DNA of 64,000 nt from Caballeronia sp. INDeC2. Lineage in GTDB: Bacteria > Pseudomonadota > Gammaproteobacteria > Burkholderiales > Burkholderiaceae. The position numbers and the translations under genes are program-made. Location of the stretch: the NCBI RefSeq assembly GCF_023631325.1, contig NZ_JALQDG010000042.1, forward strand, positions 248,001 to 312,000, in the 5' to 3' direction. Positions 50,804-59,947 of this stretch are shown here, in pieces; the first letter of the stretch is position 1; each line of letters starts with the position of its first letter. The notes beneath the pieces were generated by a model. That model worked only from the letters and a program-made list of their open reading frames with translations. It was not told the origin of the DNA and made no database searches.

Positions 50804-52357
50804 TTACGCGACCGTAAACTGCGCCATCATGCCGGAGTCCTCATGTTCGAGGATGTGGCAATGCGCCATGTAGGGCGCGTCGGCAGCGGCCGGGTGAGGA
50901 AAGCTCAGCAGCAATTCGCTTACGCCCGCATCCGCGATCGGCGCGATGTCCTTCCACCCGGCGCGATGCGGCTGCGGCGGCCGGCCATTCTCGGACAGGA
51001 TGCGGAACTGACAGCCATGGATGTGCACCGGATGCAGCATCTTGTCGTCGCCTTCGGAAACCCGCCAGCGCAGCAGGTCGCCGCGGCCCGCCGTGAAACC
51101 CGGCTCACTCAGTGCGAACGACTTGCCGTTGACGCCGTTGAGCGCGAGCTGCTCGGCTATCGGCAAGACCGGCTCGCCCTCGATCAACCGCGTAACGCGA
51201 GCGACGACCTCGGGTGCGACAGGGCCCGGCATCGCCATGCCCATCATCAGGCCGGCTTTCATCAGCGGCATCATGCCGGCCTCGTCGCGGAACATGTTCA
51301 TGACGAGCGCCTGGCTGACTGCGGGCGGCTGCGCCGGCAGCGAAGGCAAGCTCGCCAGCACGTCGGGAAGCGTGCCCTTTCCTTCCGCTTCCGTCGGACG
51401 GATCGTCAGCAGGCGCAGCGGCGCGTCGAAGGGCGGCAGACGCATGACGGCTTCGCCCTCGGGCTGCGCGACCAGATCGAACGGCGAGCCCGAGCGGCAA
51501 TCCACCAGCAGTTCGAAGCGCTCGCCCGCGTGCAGGACGAGCTCGTTCACTTGCACCGGACGCTCCAGCAGTCCGCCATCCGAGCCGATGACGAAAAGCG
51601 CGCGACCGTCAGACGCGCTCAGCCGATAGCTGCGCGCATTGGAGCCGTCCAGCACGCGCAGCCGGACCCAGCCGCGCGCGGTGCGCGCCTCGGGATAGTT
51701 CGCGCCGTTGACGAGCGGCCGGGTGCCGACATAGCCGTTGATCGCCGTGACGATGTTCATCGCATCGAAGAAAGCGCCGTCGCTGCGAAAGCGGCGGTCC
51801 TGGATGATCAGCGGAATATCGTCGATGCCCCAGCGCGAAGGCAGCGCCAGCCGATCCGCGTCCTCGTCGTCGACGATCAGCAGGCCGGCCAGGCCCTTGA
51901 TCACCTGCGCCGCGGTGGTCGGATAGAAATGCGGATGGAACCAGAGCGTGGCGGCGGGCTGATCTATCGGCAGCGTCGGCCGCCAGCGCTCGCCGGGCGC
52001 TATGGGCCGGTGCGGACCACCATCGACATCGCCGGGAATGATCAGCCCGTGCCAATGCACGGTCGTCGGCTCGGGCAGACGGTTGATGAAGTCGATCGTC
52101 ACGGCCTGGCCGCGCCGCACGCGCAGCGCCGGGCCGAGGAAGGCGCCGTCATAACCGTAGGTCGGTGTGTTCCGGCCCGGCAGGAAGCGACGGCTGCCGC
52201 GGCGGGCGTCGAAGGCGATGACGCCCTGCGCGTCCGGCCTGCGCTCCGGCGGGATGGGCAAGCTGACGCGGGCACCGGTGGCCCAGCCGGGGTGCGCCGC
52301 CAGCGCGCCGAGCGCGGCGAGGGTCTGGAGCGCCTGACGGCGCGACATGGGCGTCAT
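50804..52357 (-). CDS. cueO: Multicopper oxidase, CueO-like, Tat-exported
   Basis: 517 residues. Copper ligands are visible in order: TVHWHGLIIPG, WFHPHFYPT, LHPVHIHGCQF and YMAHCHILEHEDSGMM (type 1 Cys, His and Met). A Met-rich segment (MNMFRDEAGMMPLMKAGLMM) matches the cuprous-ion-binding insert of CueO. The Tat signal SRRQALQTLAALGALA near the start indicates a folded export to the periplasm, where it would oxidise Cu(I). The start MTPMSRRQ at 52357 was chosen; the frame stays open upstream to 52549. It is divergent from a winged-helix regulator at 52671. No copper pump gene is nearby. Confidence 0.88.
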   Translation of the reverse strand: MTPMSRRQALQTLAALGALAAHPGWATGARVSLPIPPERRPDAQGVIAFDARRGSRRFLPGRNTPTYGYDGAFLGPALRVRRGQAVTIDFINRLPEPTTVHWHGLIIPGDVDGGPHRPIAPGERWRPTLPIDQPAATLWFHPHFYPTTAAQVIKGLAGLLIVDDEDADRLALPSRWGIDDIPLIIQDRRFRSDGAFFDAMNIVTAINGYVGTRPLVNGANYPEARTARGWVRLRVLDGSNARSYRLSASDGRALFVIGSDGGLLERPVQVNELVLHAGERFELLVDCRSGSPFDLVAQPEGEAVMRLPPFDAPLRLLTIRPTEAEGKGTLPDVLASLPSLPAQPPAVSQALVMNMFRDEAGMMPLMKAGLMMGMAMPGPVAPEVVARVTRLIEGEPVLPIAEQLALNGVNGKSFALSEPGFTAGRGDLLRWRVSEGDDKMLHPVHIHGCQFRILSENGRPPQPHRAGWKDIAPIADAGVSELLLSFPHPAAADAPYMAHCHILEHEDSGMMAQFTVA

Positions 52358-52670
52358 GGTGATTTCCAGGGCAAGGCCGGCATGCCGGCGTCGGGATTCG
52401 TCGAGGGTATTCGGCGCGTCATGCAGCTTCATCGGCAGATCCGAGACGACGTGCGCGGCAGTCTTTGGCTTCAGGTCATCCCGGCCGAGCTTGTCCGACA
52501 TGTAGCCGGATCGCATCGGCGAGCCTCGACTGCATCCGGAATGCAGCAAGGCTAGGTTCCGGCGAAATGAAAGTCCCGAACATCAGCCGAACTTTCGCCG
52601 AATCGCGGCGTGATCGCGGCGTCATTCCGTTCGGATATGATTTGCCGAGACGAACGGGAGCAGCTCAGCC
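52358..52670. other. Divergent intergenic region between the multicopper oxidase and winged-helix regulator
   Basis: About 310 bp. It holds a perfect 14-bp palindrome GCCGGCATGCCGGC (52376-52389) just before the oxidase start and two direct copies of ATCGCGGCGTG/ATCGCGGCGTC (52602-52612 and 52613-52623) about 50 bp before the regulator start. The frame continuing the oxidase upstream is open for 64 codons but has no family likeness. Promoters for both genes are expected here. Confidence 0.5.
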
Positions 52671-54227
52671 ATGGGTGTCGATGATCGCGCAGTCCTCCGG
52701 TTTGACGACTTCGCCCTGGACACGGCGAGCGGCACGCTGCGCGATGCGCACGGGGCCGAGATCATGCTGCGCCCGAAGGCTTTCGCGCTGCTGCTCTTTC
52801 TGCTCGAACGCCCGTGCGTGTTGCATCCGCGTGAGGCGTTGCTCGACGCCCTCTGGCCCAACCTCGCCGTGACCGATGACAGCCTGACGCAATGCGTGGG
52901 CGATCTGCGCCGGGCGCTGGGCGATCGCGCAACCGCCGTGCTGCGTACCGTCCCGCGACGCGGCTACATGCTGACGACGACAGTGCTTCGCGAGACTGCC
53001 CCCGCCTCGGCATTCGCGCCGCTTTCCTCGATGTCGGCCGCCGTGCCTCCAGACGGCGACCTGCTGGTGTTCGAGGCGCTCGAGCCCGCATCGGACGATG
53101 CCGAGGCGCAGCGCTTTGCCCGCGTCCTAGGCGCGGAGCTGCTGCGGACCTTCAGCCGGTCCGAGACGATTCTGGTCCACACGCGGGCGACGCATCCTTT
53201 GCCGCCCGAGAGCTTTCGGCTGTCCGGCGCGGTGCGGCGAGGCGGCGAGGAACCGGAACTTTCATTGTTGCTGGAAGAGGCGGACAACGGCCGCGTCGTG
53301 TGGGCCGATCAGTTGACCTTGCCCGCGCCGCAGCGGCGAGAGGAGGCTTTGGCGGTCCTCTTCGCGCGGCTGGAAACGCTCGTCATGGGAGAAGGATTGC
53401 GCCGCGCGCGGCAGAAACCGGCGCAAGCCCTCAGATCCTACGATTACGTCCGGCTGGGCGCCGCGCTCTACGGCCGCGGCGGAGAGGCCGAAAAGCACGA
53501 GGCGGAACAGCACTTCCTGCGCGCCATCGCGATGGATCCGGGGATCGCGATCGCGCATGCCTTCGTCGCGATGATCCTGATGAACCGCGTGCATGTCGCG
53601 GAGGGGCACGACCGTGCCGCCGAACGCCACAGGGCGCTGGATTTCGCGCGCCAGGCGGTCGAGTTGAAGCCACGGTCCAGCTTCTCGGTGGCGGCCTTCG
53701 CCTATGCGCTGGCCCGTTCGAAGCTGTGGGATACGGCGATCGAGAACGCGCGGATGGCGGTGCGGCTCAGTACCCTGTCCGCCATCGGCCCGCGCACGAT
53801 GGCCGCGGTCGCGCTGCTGATCAGCGGCGAGGCCGCCGAAGCGCTGCTGGCCTTGCAGCCCGCGATCGCGCTCGATCCCTTCAGCGCGGCAGGACCGCGG
53901 TCCGCGCTCGGTACCGTGCTGCTGCTGACAGGACGTCGCGAAGAGGCCGCGGCCGAGCTGCGGCGCGCCGCCGCGCACCTGCCCGATTTTCCGCCCTGCC
54001 TGCGTTCCACGGTCGTCGCTGCCGTCGAACTCGGGCGGATGGACGAAGCACACGAAGCGCTGGCACGGCTGCGCCGGATCGATCCGGACTGGCTGGGCAG
54101 CCTGAGGGAATTTCTGTCGTTCATGCGGGATCGGCAAGTCGTCGAGCGCTTTCTGAACGCCTTCGCGGCTTGCGGCGAGCCGGTGATGGATTGCGTGAGT
54201 CCTTCGATTGCGGCGGATCGAGGTTAA
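52671..54227 (+). CDS. Winged-helix (OmpR-type) regulator with TPR-like C-terminal region (CadC/HilA-like)
   Basis: 518 residues. Residues about 10-105 form an OmpR-type wHTH (LRFDDFALDTASGTLRDAHG, RPKAFALLLFLLERP, VTDDSLTQCVGDLRRALGD, VPRRGYML). The rest is mostly helical and contains TPR-like pairs (AEQHFLRAIAMDPGIAIAHAF, FARQAVELKPRSSFSVAAFA). I see no transmembrane helix, unlike CadC. The gene is divergent from the multicopper oxidase, a possible target. Its last 4 bp overlap the convergent MFS gene. Input signal unknown. Confidence 0.83.
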   Translation: MGVDDRAVLRFDDFALDTASGTLRDAHGAEIMLRPKAFALLLFLLERPCVLHPREALLDALWPNLAVTDDSLTQCVGDLRRALGDRATAVLRTVPRRGYMLTTTVLRETAPASAFAPLSSMSAAVPPDGDLLVFEALEPASDDAEAQRFARVLGAELLRTFSRSETILVHTRATHPLPPESFRLSGAVRRGGEEPELSLLLEEADNGRVVWADQLTLPAPQRREEALAVLFARLETLVMGEGLRRARQKPAQALRSYDYVRLGAALYGRGGEAEKHEAEQHFLRAIAMDPGIAIAHAFVAMILMNRVHVAEGHDRAAERHRALDFARQAVELKPRSSFSVAAFAYALARSKLWDTAIENARMAVRLSTLSAIGPRTMAAVALLISGEAAEALLALQPAIALDPFSAAGPRSALGTVLLLTGRREEAAAELRRAAAHLPDFPPCLRSTVVAAVELGRMDEAHEALARLRRIDPDWLGSLREFLSFMRDRQVVERFLNAFAACGEPVMDCVSPSIAADRG

Positions 54228-55525
54228 GCCTTTCGGACGATGCCAGTCCGCGATGCTCTATCGTCCGCTGACTCTCGCTTTCTCCCTGCCGAGACAAATT
54301 CGTTGGCCGAATCGCGGCAATTGCCGCACGCCTTCTTGAGCGATGCGCCGAAGCAGAGCCAGAGCGCGAGCGAGCCCGTCGATACGGCGCCCAGCGCGAG
54401 AAACGCGCTCACGTAGCCGAAATGCTGTGCGAGCGTGCCGCCCAGCGCGGGACTCAGCGCCGCACCGATACCCTGCACCGTCATCACCACGCCCTGCCCG
54501 ACATTCACGCGCCCGGTGCCTTGCAGCAGACGCACGACGAGCGCGGGAACGGCCACGCTTTGCAACCCCGCGCCGATGCCGTCGAGCGCCTGCACGGGCC
54601 ACACGCCCCATGCGGTGATGAACATCGCCGCGACCAGACCGCGTATCGGCAGCGCAAGGAAGGTGATCAGAATGACGCCCCAGTAGCCGGTGCGCTGAAT
54701 CAGGGGGTTCGCGAAGAACGCCGCGCCGACCATCACGAGTTGCGCGACCACGATCGTCTGCGCGGTGAACGCGCTCGGATCGCCCTGATGCGCGGCGACG
54801 ACGGCGAGGCCATAGAGCGGCAACATGGCCGCATTGCCGAGATGGAACATCGCGAGCGCAGCGGCGAGCAACAGCAGCGGCCTGCACGCGAGCAACATGC
54901 GAAAGCCGCTCGCGTGCTCATGCTCGGAAGAAGAAGACGACGATGAAGAAGCGCCGAGACCCCGCGCGCTGTCGTGATCGATCGCATCGCGGCGGATCAG
55001 CGACGTCGATACGACCGTCATCGCGCCGAATGCGCCCGCGAGCGCGAACACCGCGCCGAAGCCGAAGCGCCAGCCGAGCCATCCCGAAAGCGCCGCGCCC
55101 ACGACATTGCCCGCGTGATTCGCCATTTGATTGCGCGCGAACTGCCGGTCGAAGCCGCGCTCGCGCACGATGCCGAGCGTCACGCCCGCGACCGCCGGAC
55201 CGAGCGCGGCGCCGGTCACCGCCGTGAGGATCTGCGAGGCGGCGACCATCCGGAAGTCGTGCGACACCCACAGCACGAGCGACGCGAGCGTCGTCATGAT
55301 GCCCGCCGCCACGATGAGGCCGCGCTTGTGATGCGTCGCATCGACGAGCGCGCCGGCGGGCGATGTCGCGAGCATGCCGGCGATGCCTCCGAGTGTCATC
55401 ACGGTGCCGATCGATTCCGGATGCCAACCGTGCGCCTGCAAAAAGACGCCGAGGAAAGGGCCGATGCCCGCCTGAACATCGGCCATGAAGAAGTTCAGTC
55501 CTGCGAGCGCGTAGAGAGGATTCAT
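54224..55525 (-). CDS. MFS transporter with Ser-rich central loop
   Basis: 433 residues with 12 hydrophobic segments. The opening LNFFMADVQAGIGPFLGVFL, GALVDATHHKRG and GPAVAGVTLGIV belong to a less-characterised MFS branch related to drug exporters. The cytoplasmic loop between helices 6 and 7 contains eight consecutive Ser and then EHEHAS, a low-complexity linker. The C-terminus adds a charged tail of about 40 residues with CGNC. It lies downstream of the two-repeat protein genes on the same strand. Substrate unknown. Confidence 0.82.
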   Translation of the reverse strand: MNPLYALAGLNFFMADVQAGIGPFLGVFLQAHGWHPESIGTVMTLGGIAGMLATSPAGALVDATHHKRGLIVAAGIMTTLASLVLWVSHDFRMVAASQILTAVTGAALGPAVAGVTLGIVRERGFDRQFARNQMANHAGNVVGAALSGWLGWRFGFGAVFALAGAFGAMTVVSTSLIRRDAIDHDSARGLGASSSSSSSSEHEHASGFRMLLACRPLLLLAAALAMFHLGNAAMLPLYGLAVVAAHQGDPSAFTAQTIVVAQLVMVGAAFFANPLIQRTGYWGVILITFLALPIRGLVAAMFITAWGVWPVQALDGIGAGLQSVAVPALVVRLLQGTGRVNVGQGVVMTVQGIGAALSPALGGTLAQHFGYVSAFLALGAVSTGSLALWLCFGASLKKACGNCRDSANEFVSAGRKRESADDRASRTGIVRKA

Positions 55526-55550
55526 GGCGGGGATGTGCGTTCTCGCCGTA

Positions 55551-56102
55551 TCAGCCGGCGACCGGCGCGTCGATCAGCTCGGCGATCTCATCCACTTCGA
55601 TCGTGCGTCCGTGACGGTTGCGGATGCCGTGCCCCCACGCCTGCACGTGCGCGCCCGGCGCGAGATACGCGGCCAGTTCGGCGGCGGCATGCGGGGGCAT
55701 GCGCAGCGAGGTGCCATCGTCGAGCAACGCGCCGCGCAACTCGCCCTTCGGCCCGTGGAGCGACAACACGACTTCGCCGCTCGCTTCCATCGGCTTGTGT
55801 TCGACGTGCGGTTTGTGATGCTTTTCGCCATCGCGATGCGGGCCTTCGTCGAGGATGAGCTTGCCGTTCTTCGTCACGAGCGAGACCGCCGCGATCATGT
55901 CCGCGCCGCGCGGCTTCACGCCACGCACGCGAACTGCATCGCCCACGGCGACCTGCCGCGCGATCTGTCGCGACAGATGAGGCGGAAAGTGAACTTGCCG
56001 CGCGCCGAGCACGAGTCCGTCGATTTCGCCGTGCGGGTTGAGCAGAAAGCGCGTCACCGTGCCGCGCGTTTCGGGAAGGCTTTCTGGGTCGATCCAATGC
56101 AT
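55551..56102 (-). CDS. Two-repeat hypothetical protein (cytoplasmic paralogue)
   Basis: 183 residues; no named family recognised. It consists of two similar units: GTVTRFLLNPHGEIDGLVLG with HFPPHLSRQIARQVAVGD, then GEVVLSLHGPKGELRGALLDDG with RMPPHAAAELAAYLAPGA. The pattern of a beta pair with G-x-x-x-G-x-L, a (H/R)xPPH turn and a V-x-x-x-G end suggests two small OB-like beta barrels. There is no signal peptide and the middle is His-rich. It is followed by the MFS gene and preceded by its longer secreted paralogue at 56154. Function unknown. Confidence 0.72.
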   Translation of the reverse strand: MHWIDPESLPETRGTVTRFLLNPHGEIDGLVLGARQVHFPPHLSRQIARQVAVGDAVRVRGVKPRGADMIAAVSLVTKNGKLILDEGPHRDGEKHHKPHVEHKPMEASGEVVLSLHGPKGELRGALLDDGTSLRMPPHAAAELAAYLAPGAHVQAWGHGIRNRHGRTIEVDEIAELIDAPVAG

Positions 56103-56153
56103 GTCGTTGATCCTTGTGTGATGTCGATGAAACGTGTGTGTGAAGCGATGCTC

Positions 56154-56891
56154 TCATGGGCTCGGCGCAACGCGGTCATAGAGCCGCGTCAGGTTGCCCG
56201 GCGCACCGAACGACGTCGCCTGAAGCGCGGTGCCGTACCGGTTGCGCGTGCCGTAGCCTTGCGCCGAGACGCGCGCGCCCGCCTGGACGAGCGCCGGGAA
56301 TTGCTGGGCGACGGGAGGCGTGAGCTTGATGACGGTGCCATCCGCGAGAATCACGCCGTCGGGCTCGCCGCGCGGCCCGGTGGTGATGTGCGCCACTCGG
56401 CCCTGCGCGCTCAGGCGTGACAGCCCCGCGCCGCGCAACTCACGCGGCAACGGCTGCGTGCCCGGCAGCGGCGGCTGATCGGCGAGTTGCCGGCCGCTCT
56501 TCGCATCGGTGATGCGTTGCGCCTCGAGATTGCCGCCGGCGTCGCGCCATCCGTCGATCTGGACGCTGTCGCCCGGATGTATCGCCGATGTGAGCTGCGC
56601 GCTCATGTGCGGCGGAAAGTGAACGAGCGCGCCGTCGCCGGTCAGGAAGCCATCGACGTCGCCATCCGGATTGATGAGAAAGCGCGAGACCGTGGCTTGT
56701 GTGGTGACTCGCGTTCCGTCATCCGCGAGCGGCGGCGGCAAACCCGCAGCCGCAACCGGCGGCGGAGGCGCCACGGGCGGTTGAGGCTGAGCAGCGCAAT
56801 CCGCGCTCGCCGCCAGCAGCGCGACGAGATTGATCGCGCTCACTACGCGGGCGATGTTGCGTTGACCTTGCTTCGTCGATGTCGACTGCAT
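56154..56891 (-). CDS. Two-repeat hypothetical protein (exported paralogue)
   Basis: 245 residues. The N-terminal NIARVVSAINLVALLAASADCAAQ is a signal peptide, possibly with a lipobox-like Cys, followed by a Pro-rich linker. Two units like those of the gene at 55551 follow: ATVSRFLINPDGDVDGFLTGDG with HFPPHMSAQLTSAIHPGD, then GRVAHITTGPRGEPDGVILADG with KLTPPVAQQFPALVQAGA. Both copies therefore belong to one family, one secreted and one not. It lies just downstream of a strong hairpin that ends the sigma-54 regulator operon. Function unknown. Confidence 0.72.
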   Translation of the reverse strand: MQSTSTKQGQRNIARVVSAINLVALLAASADCAAQPQPPVAPPPPVAAAGLPPPLADDGTRVTTQATVSRFLINPDGDVDGFLTGDGALVHFPPHMSAQLTSAIHPGDSVQIDGWRDAGGNLEAQRITDAKSGRQLADQPPLPGTQPLPRELRGAGLSRLSAQGRVAHITTGPRGEPDGVILADGTVIKLTPPVAQQFPALVQAGARVSAQGYGTRNRYGTALQATSFGAPGNLTRLYDRVAPSP

Positions 56892-56989
56892 GATTCACTT
56901 CCTCCCTTGACGCGAAGTGATTTGCAAGGGTTATGCCATCGAACGAAAGCGTTGCCGGTCAAGGGATCGGCGTGATGAGCGCTCGATGG

Positions 56990-57028
56990 TGTCAAGGAAT
57001 CGGACGCCGGGTGTCCGATTCCTTGACA
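56990..57028 (-). terminator. Strong inverted repeat 3' of the sigma-54 regulator operon
   Basis: TGTCAAGGAATCGGAC (56990-57005) and its perfect complement (57013-57028) form a 16-bp stem with a 7-nt loop, starting 6 bp after the regulator stop codon (57034, minus strand). No T-run follows. A single imperfect arm, GGTCAAGGGATCGGCG, occurs about 30 bp further on. It is probably a terminator or transcript-stabilising hairpin; an operator is possible. Confidence 0.6.
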
Positions 57029-57033
57029 GTCGA

Positions 57034-58404
57034 TCAGGCGTCGAACATCCCGAGATTCGCCAGCCGCGTATAGAGCGATTGACGGCTGATGCCGAGCCTG
57101 CGTGCCGCTTCGGCGCGATTGCCGTCGGTGAGCGCGAGGGCGCGGGCGATCAGCGCGCGTTCGAGTTGCGCGAGCGCGTCGTTGAGCGTGAGTTCTGCGA
57201 GGCTCACGGGGATCGCGTCGTTGCCGCTGGCGTTCGTGTCGAAGAGAAAAGCGAAGTCCTCGCGCGTGAGCAGCGCGCCCGGCGCGAGCGCGCTCGCCCG
57301 TTCCATCGCGTTCGCGAGTTCACGCACATTACCGGGCCAATGGAAGGTGACGAGCATGCGCTGCGCATCGGCGGACAGACGCTTGTGCGCCGCATCCGGC
57401 GATGCCGCCAGCGTCGACAGAAAATGCTCCGCGAGCGGCAGGATATCCGCTATGCGCTCGCGCAAGGGCGGCAAGTGCAGCGGAATCACATTCAGCCTGT
57501 ACAAGAGATCCTGCCGGAACGTTCCCGCCGCGACCATCGCCGGCAGATCGCGATGCGTCGCCGCCACCACGCGCACATCGACCGCGACGGGCCGGTTCGT
57601 GCCGAGCGGCGTGACCTGCCGTTCCTGAAGCACGCGCAGCAGCTTGGCCTGCATCGCGAGCGGCATGTCGCCGACCTCATCGAGAAAGAGCGTGCCGCCG
57701 TGCGCCTGCTCGAAGCGCCCTCGCCGCTCCGCATGCGCGCCGGTGAACGCGCCTTTGCCATGCCCGAAGAGATCGCTTTCGAGCAACTCCGGCGGAATCG
57801 CCGCGCAGTTCACGGCGACGAACGGCCCGCCCGAGCGCGCCGACGCGCGATGCAGCACCTGCGCCGCCACTTCCTTGCCGGTGCCCGTCTCGCCGGTGAT
57901 GAGCACCGTCGAGTGCGTGCCCGCCGCGCGGCCCAGACGCTTTTGCACGTCGCGCATGGCATCGCTTACGCCGAGCAGTTGCGGCTCGCGCGACGGCGTT
58001 TCGTCCGAGAAGACAGGCGTCGCGGCCGCATCGGGATACGCCGCGAGCATGCGTGCGAGCAACGTGGCGATCTCATTGCGGCCGACGGGTTTGGTCAGAT
58101 GTTCGAACGCGCCGAGCCGCATCGCGCCGATGGTGTTGTCGCTCGTCGCGTGCGCGGTCAGCATCACGACCGGCACGTTCTGCATGCCCGCCATGCCGCG
58201 CAGCGATTCGAGCACGGCGAGACCGTCCGCGCCCGGCAGGCGAAAGTCCAGAAAGATGCAGTCGGGCGCGCCGCGCTCGCGCAGGCGTTCCAGCGCCGCT
58301 TCGCCCGAACGTGCTTCGAGCGGCGTGTGGCCGAGGTCCTGCATGGTTTCCGCGAGGCCCTCGCGAAAGGCGTCGTCGTCGTCGATGATCAGTATGGTCG
58401 CCAT
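57034..58404 (-). CDS. Sigma-54-dependent response regulator (NtrC/DctD family)
   Basis: 456 residues. Receiver domain 1-125 with acidic pocket D8-D11, phosphorylation site D53 (IFLDFRLPG) and K105. AAA+ domain 145-380 with Walker A GETGTGK (171-177), GAFTGA (218-223), which contacts sigma-54, and Walker B GTLFLDEV. A Fis-type HTH ends the protein (NRAEAARRLGISRQSLYTRLAN). The start at 58404 overlaps the kinase gene by 16 bp, so kinase and regulator are coupled. Target operons are not clear; the aromatic-acid transporters or the two-repeat genes are candidates. Confidence 0.92.
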   Translation of the reverse strand: MATILIIDDDDAFREGLAETMQDLGHTPLEARSGEAALERLRERGAPDCIFLDFRLPGADGLAVLESLRGMAGMQNVPVVMLTAHATSDNTIGAMRLGAFEHLTKPVGRNEIATLLARMLAAYPDAAATPVFSDETPSREPQLLGVSDAMRDVQKRLGRAAGTHSTVLITGETGTGKEVAAQVLHRASARSGGPFVAVNCAAIPPELLESDLFGHGKGAFTGAHAERRGRFEQAHGGTLFLDEVGDMPLAMQAKLLRVLQERQVTPLGTNRPVAVDVRVVAATHRDLPAMVAAGTFRQDLLYRLNVIPLHLPPLRERIADILPLAEHFLSTLAASPDAAHKRLSADAQRMLVTFHWPGNVRELANAMERASALAPGALLTREDFAFLFDTNASGNDAIPVSLAELTLNDALAQLERALIARALALTDGNRAEAARRLGISRQSLYTRLANLGMFDA

Positions 58405-59873
58405 GGCAAGTCGATCACGAAACACGTCACGTTCGAATCCTCCGCGAGACAGGCGCGGCCCCCATGCGCCGACGCGATCTCGCGCACGACGGCCAAGCCG
58501 AGGCCGGAGCCGTCGGGCCGGCCCGTTACGAACGGCTCGAAGATACGCTCGCGCTCGGCCGCGCTCACGCCGGGTCCGTCGTCGGTCACTTCGAGCCGGA
58601 GCCGTTCGCCCTCCGTCCATTGTGCGCCCCGCGCACGCACCGTCACGTGGCCGCCCGGCGGCGCATGACGCAGCGCGTTCACGATCAGATTGTCGAGCGC
58701 GCGCGCCATTTGCGCGGGATCGAAGACCGGCTGCCTCGCGCCCGTTTCGATCTGCGCGCGCAACGCGATCCCGCGCTTCGCCGCGCCCGCTTCGTGCGTA
58801 TGAACGATGTCGCCGAGCCACGCGCGCAGATCGACCGCGCGGACATCGATCGTCACCGGCTGCGTGAGCGCGAGCAGGCTCGTCACCTGAGACTCGATGC
58901 GCCCTACCTGCTCGATGATCGTCTTCAGCGCGGCTTCGCGCCGCGCGCCGTCGCCGGCGAGCGCGTTTTCCGCCTTGAGACGCATCGCGCCCGCGGGGTT
59001 GCGGATCTCGTGCGCGATCTGCGCCGCCATCTTGCCGAGCGCGCCGAATCGTTCGGCCTGCGCCAGTTGCGCGGAGAGCGCGTTCGCGTCGCGCTGAAGA
59101 CGCTCGGCGCGCTCGACATAGCGATTGAGCGCATCGACGATCTGGTCCAGATCACGCTCGCCGAGCCGTTCGAGCCGCCGGCCCTGCTCGAATCCGCCAT
59201 CGGGTGCGAGCGCCTGCTCCAGCCGCGTCAGGTTGCGTCGCCAGCGCCTCAGCGCCACGGCCAGAAAAAGCGCCAGCACGACGATGATCGCGAGCACGCC
59301 CGCCAGAATGGTCGCGGCGCGCTCGCCGTACGCGCCGAGCGGCGGGCGCGCGCGCGTGAGCATCCACGCCAGCAGGCCCGCGTGGCGCGGCACGGGACAG
59401 GCGACGGCGATCACGGCATCGGCGCCGCTCGATACGACATCGACCTGCATCCGGCCCGCGCTTCCCGCTTTTCTCAGCGTGCGCAGGATGAGCGGCGTCT
59501 CGGCCTCGGGGACATCGCGCTTCACGCCGCTGCCTTCGTAGGTCGGAAACGCGTAGGCCAGAAAGCCGCGCGGCGCGCCCGCCGACGCCGTGTCGTTCCA
59601 GAAACCGCCTTCGATGCCATCGGTGCGGATCAGCACGAGATCGAGCACCGCGTGCATGAGATCGACGTTGGTCTCGCCGGGGCGCTGCATCGACAGATCG
59701 TAGCGCGATGCGACCGCCGTGCAAGCCGCGGCGGCCTGTTGCTTCGCCGCCGTGACACGCTCGCCGAGCGCCGACGTCAGCATGAGCCACACGGCCGCCG
59801 TCAGCAGCCCGCACAAGACAGCGACGAGAATCCAGAGCGCGAAGAGCTGGGTGGAGAACGACGGTCGCGGCAT
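58389..59873 (-). CDS. Sensor histidine kinase (partner of the NtrC-type regulator)
   Basis: 494 residues. An N-terminal membrane helix (LFALWILVAVLCGLLTAAVWLML), a periplasmic domain of about 160 residues and a second helix (TILAGVLAIIVVLALFLAVAL) form the sensor part. A HAMP-like linker, the H-box (AAQIAHEIRNPAGAMRLKAE), N-box (LDNLIVNALRHAPPGG), G-box and ATP lid (DGPGVS, GSGLGLAVVREIASAHGG) follow. The start at 59873 has AAAGAG 5 nt upstream; a start 18 bp earlier is also open. It would detect an extracellular ligand and activate the regulator at 57034. Confidence 0.9.
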   Translation of the reverse strand: MPRPSFSTQLFALWILVAVLCGLLTAAVWLMLTSALGERVTAAKQQAAAACTAVASRYDLSMQRPGETNVDLMHAVLDLVLIRTDGIEGGFWNDTASAGAPRGFLAYAFPTYEGSGVKRDVPEAETPLILRTLRKAGSAGRMQVDVVSSGADAVIAVACPVPRHAGLLAWMLTRARPPLGAYGERAATILAGVLAIIVVLALFLAVALRRWRRNLTRLEQALAPDGGFEQGRRLERLGERDLDQIVDALNRYVERAERLQRDANALSAQLAQAERFGALGKMAAQIAHEIRNPAGAMRLKAENALAGDGARREAALKTIIEQVGRIESQVTSLLALTQPVTIDVRAVDLRAWLGDIVHTHEAGAAKRGIALRAQIETGARQPVFDPAQMARALDNLIVNALRHAPPGGHVTVRARGAQWTEGERLRLEVTDDGPGVSAAERERIFEPFVTGRPDGSGLGLAVVREIASAHGGRACLAEDSNVTCFVIDLPWRPY

Positions 59874-59947
59874 GATGACTCTTTGCGCCAATTCGAGGGG
59901 TTGGCGCGTCTGGAAGCAAGTCTCTCGCCACCTCCGCGATCATCGCC

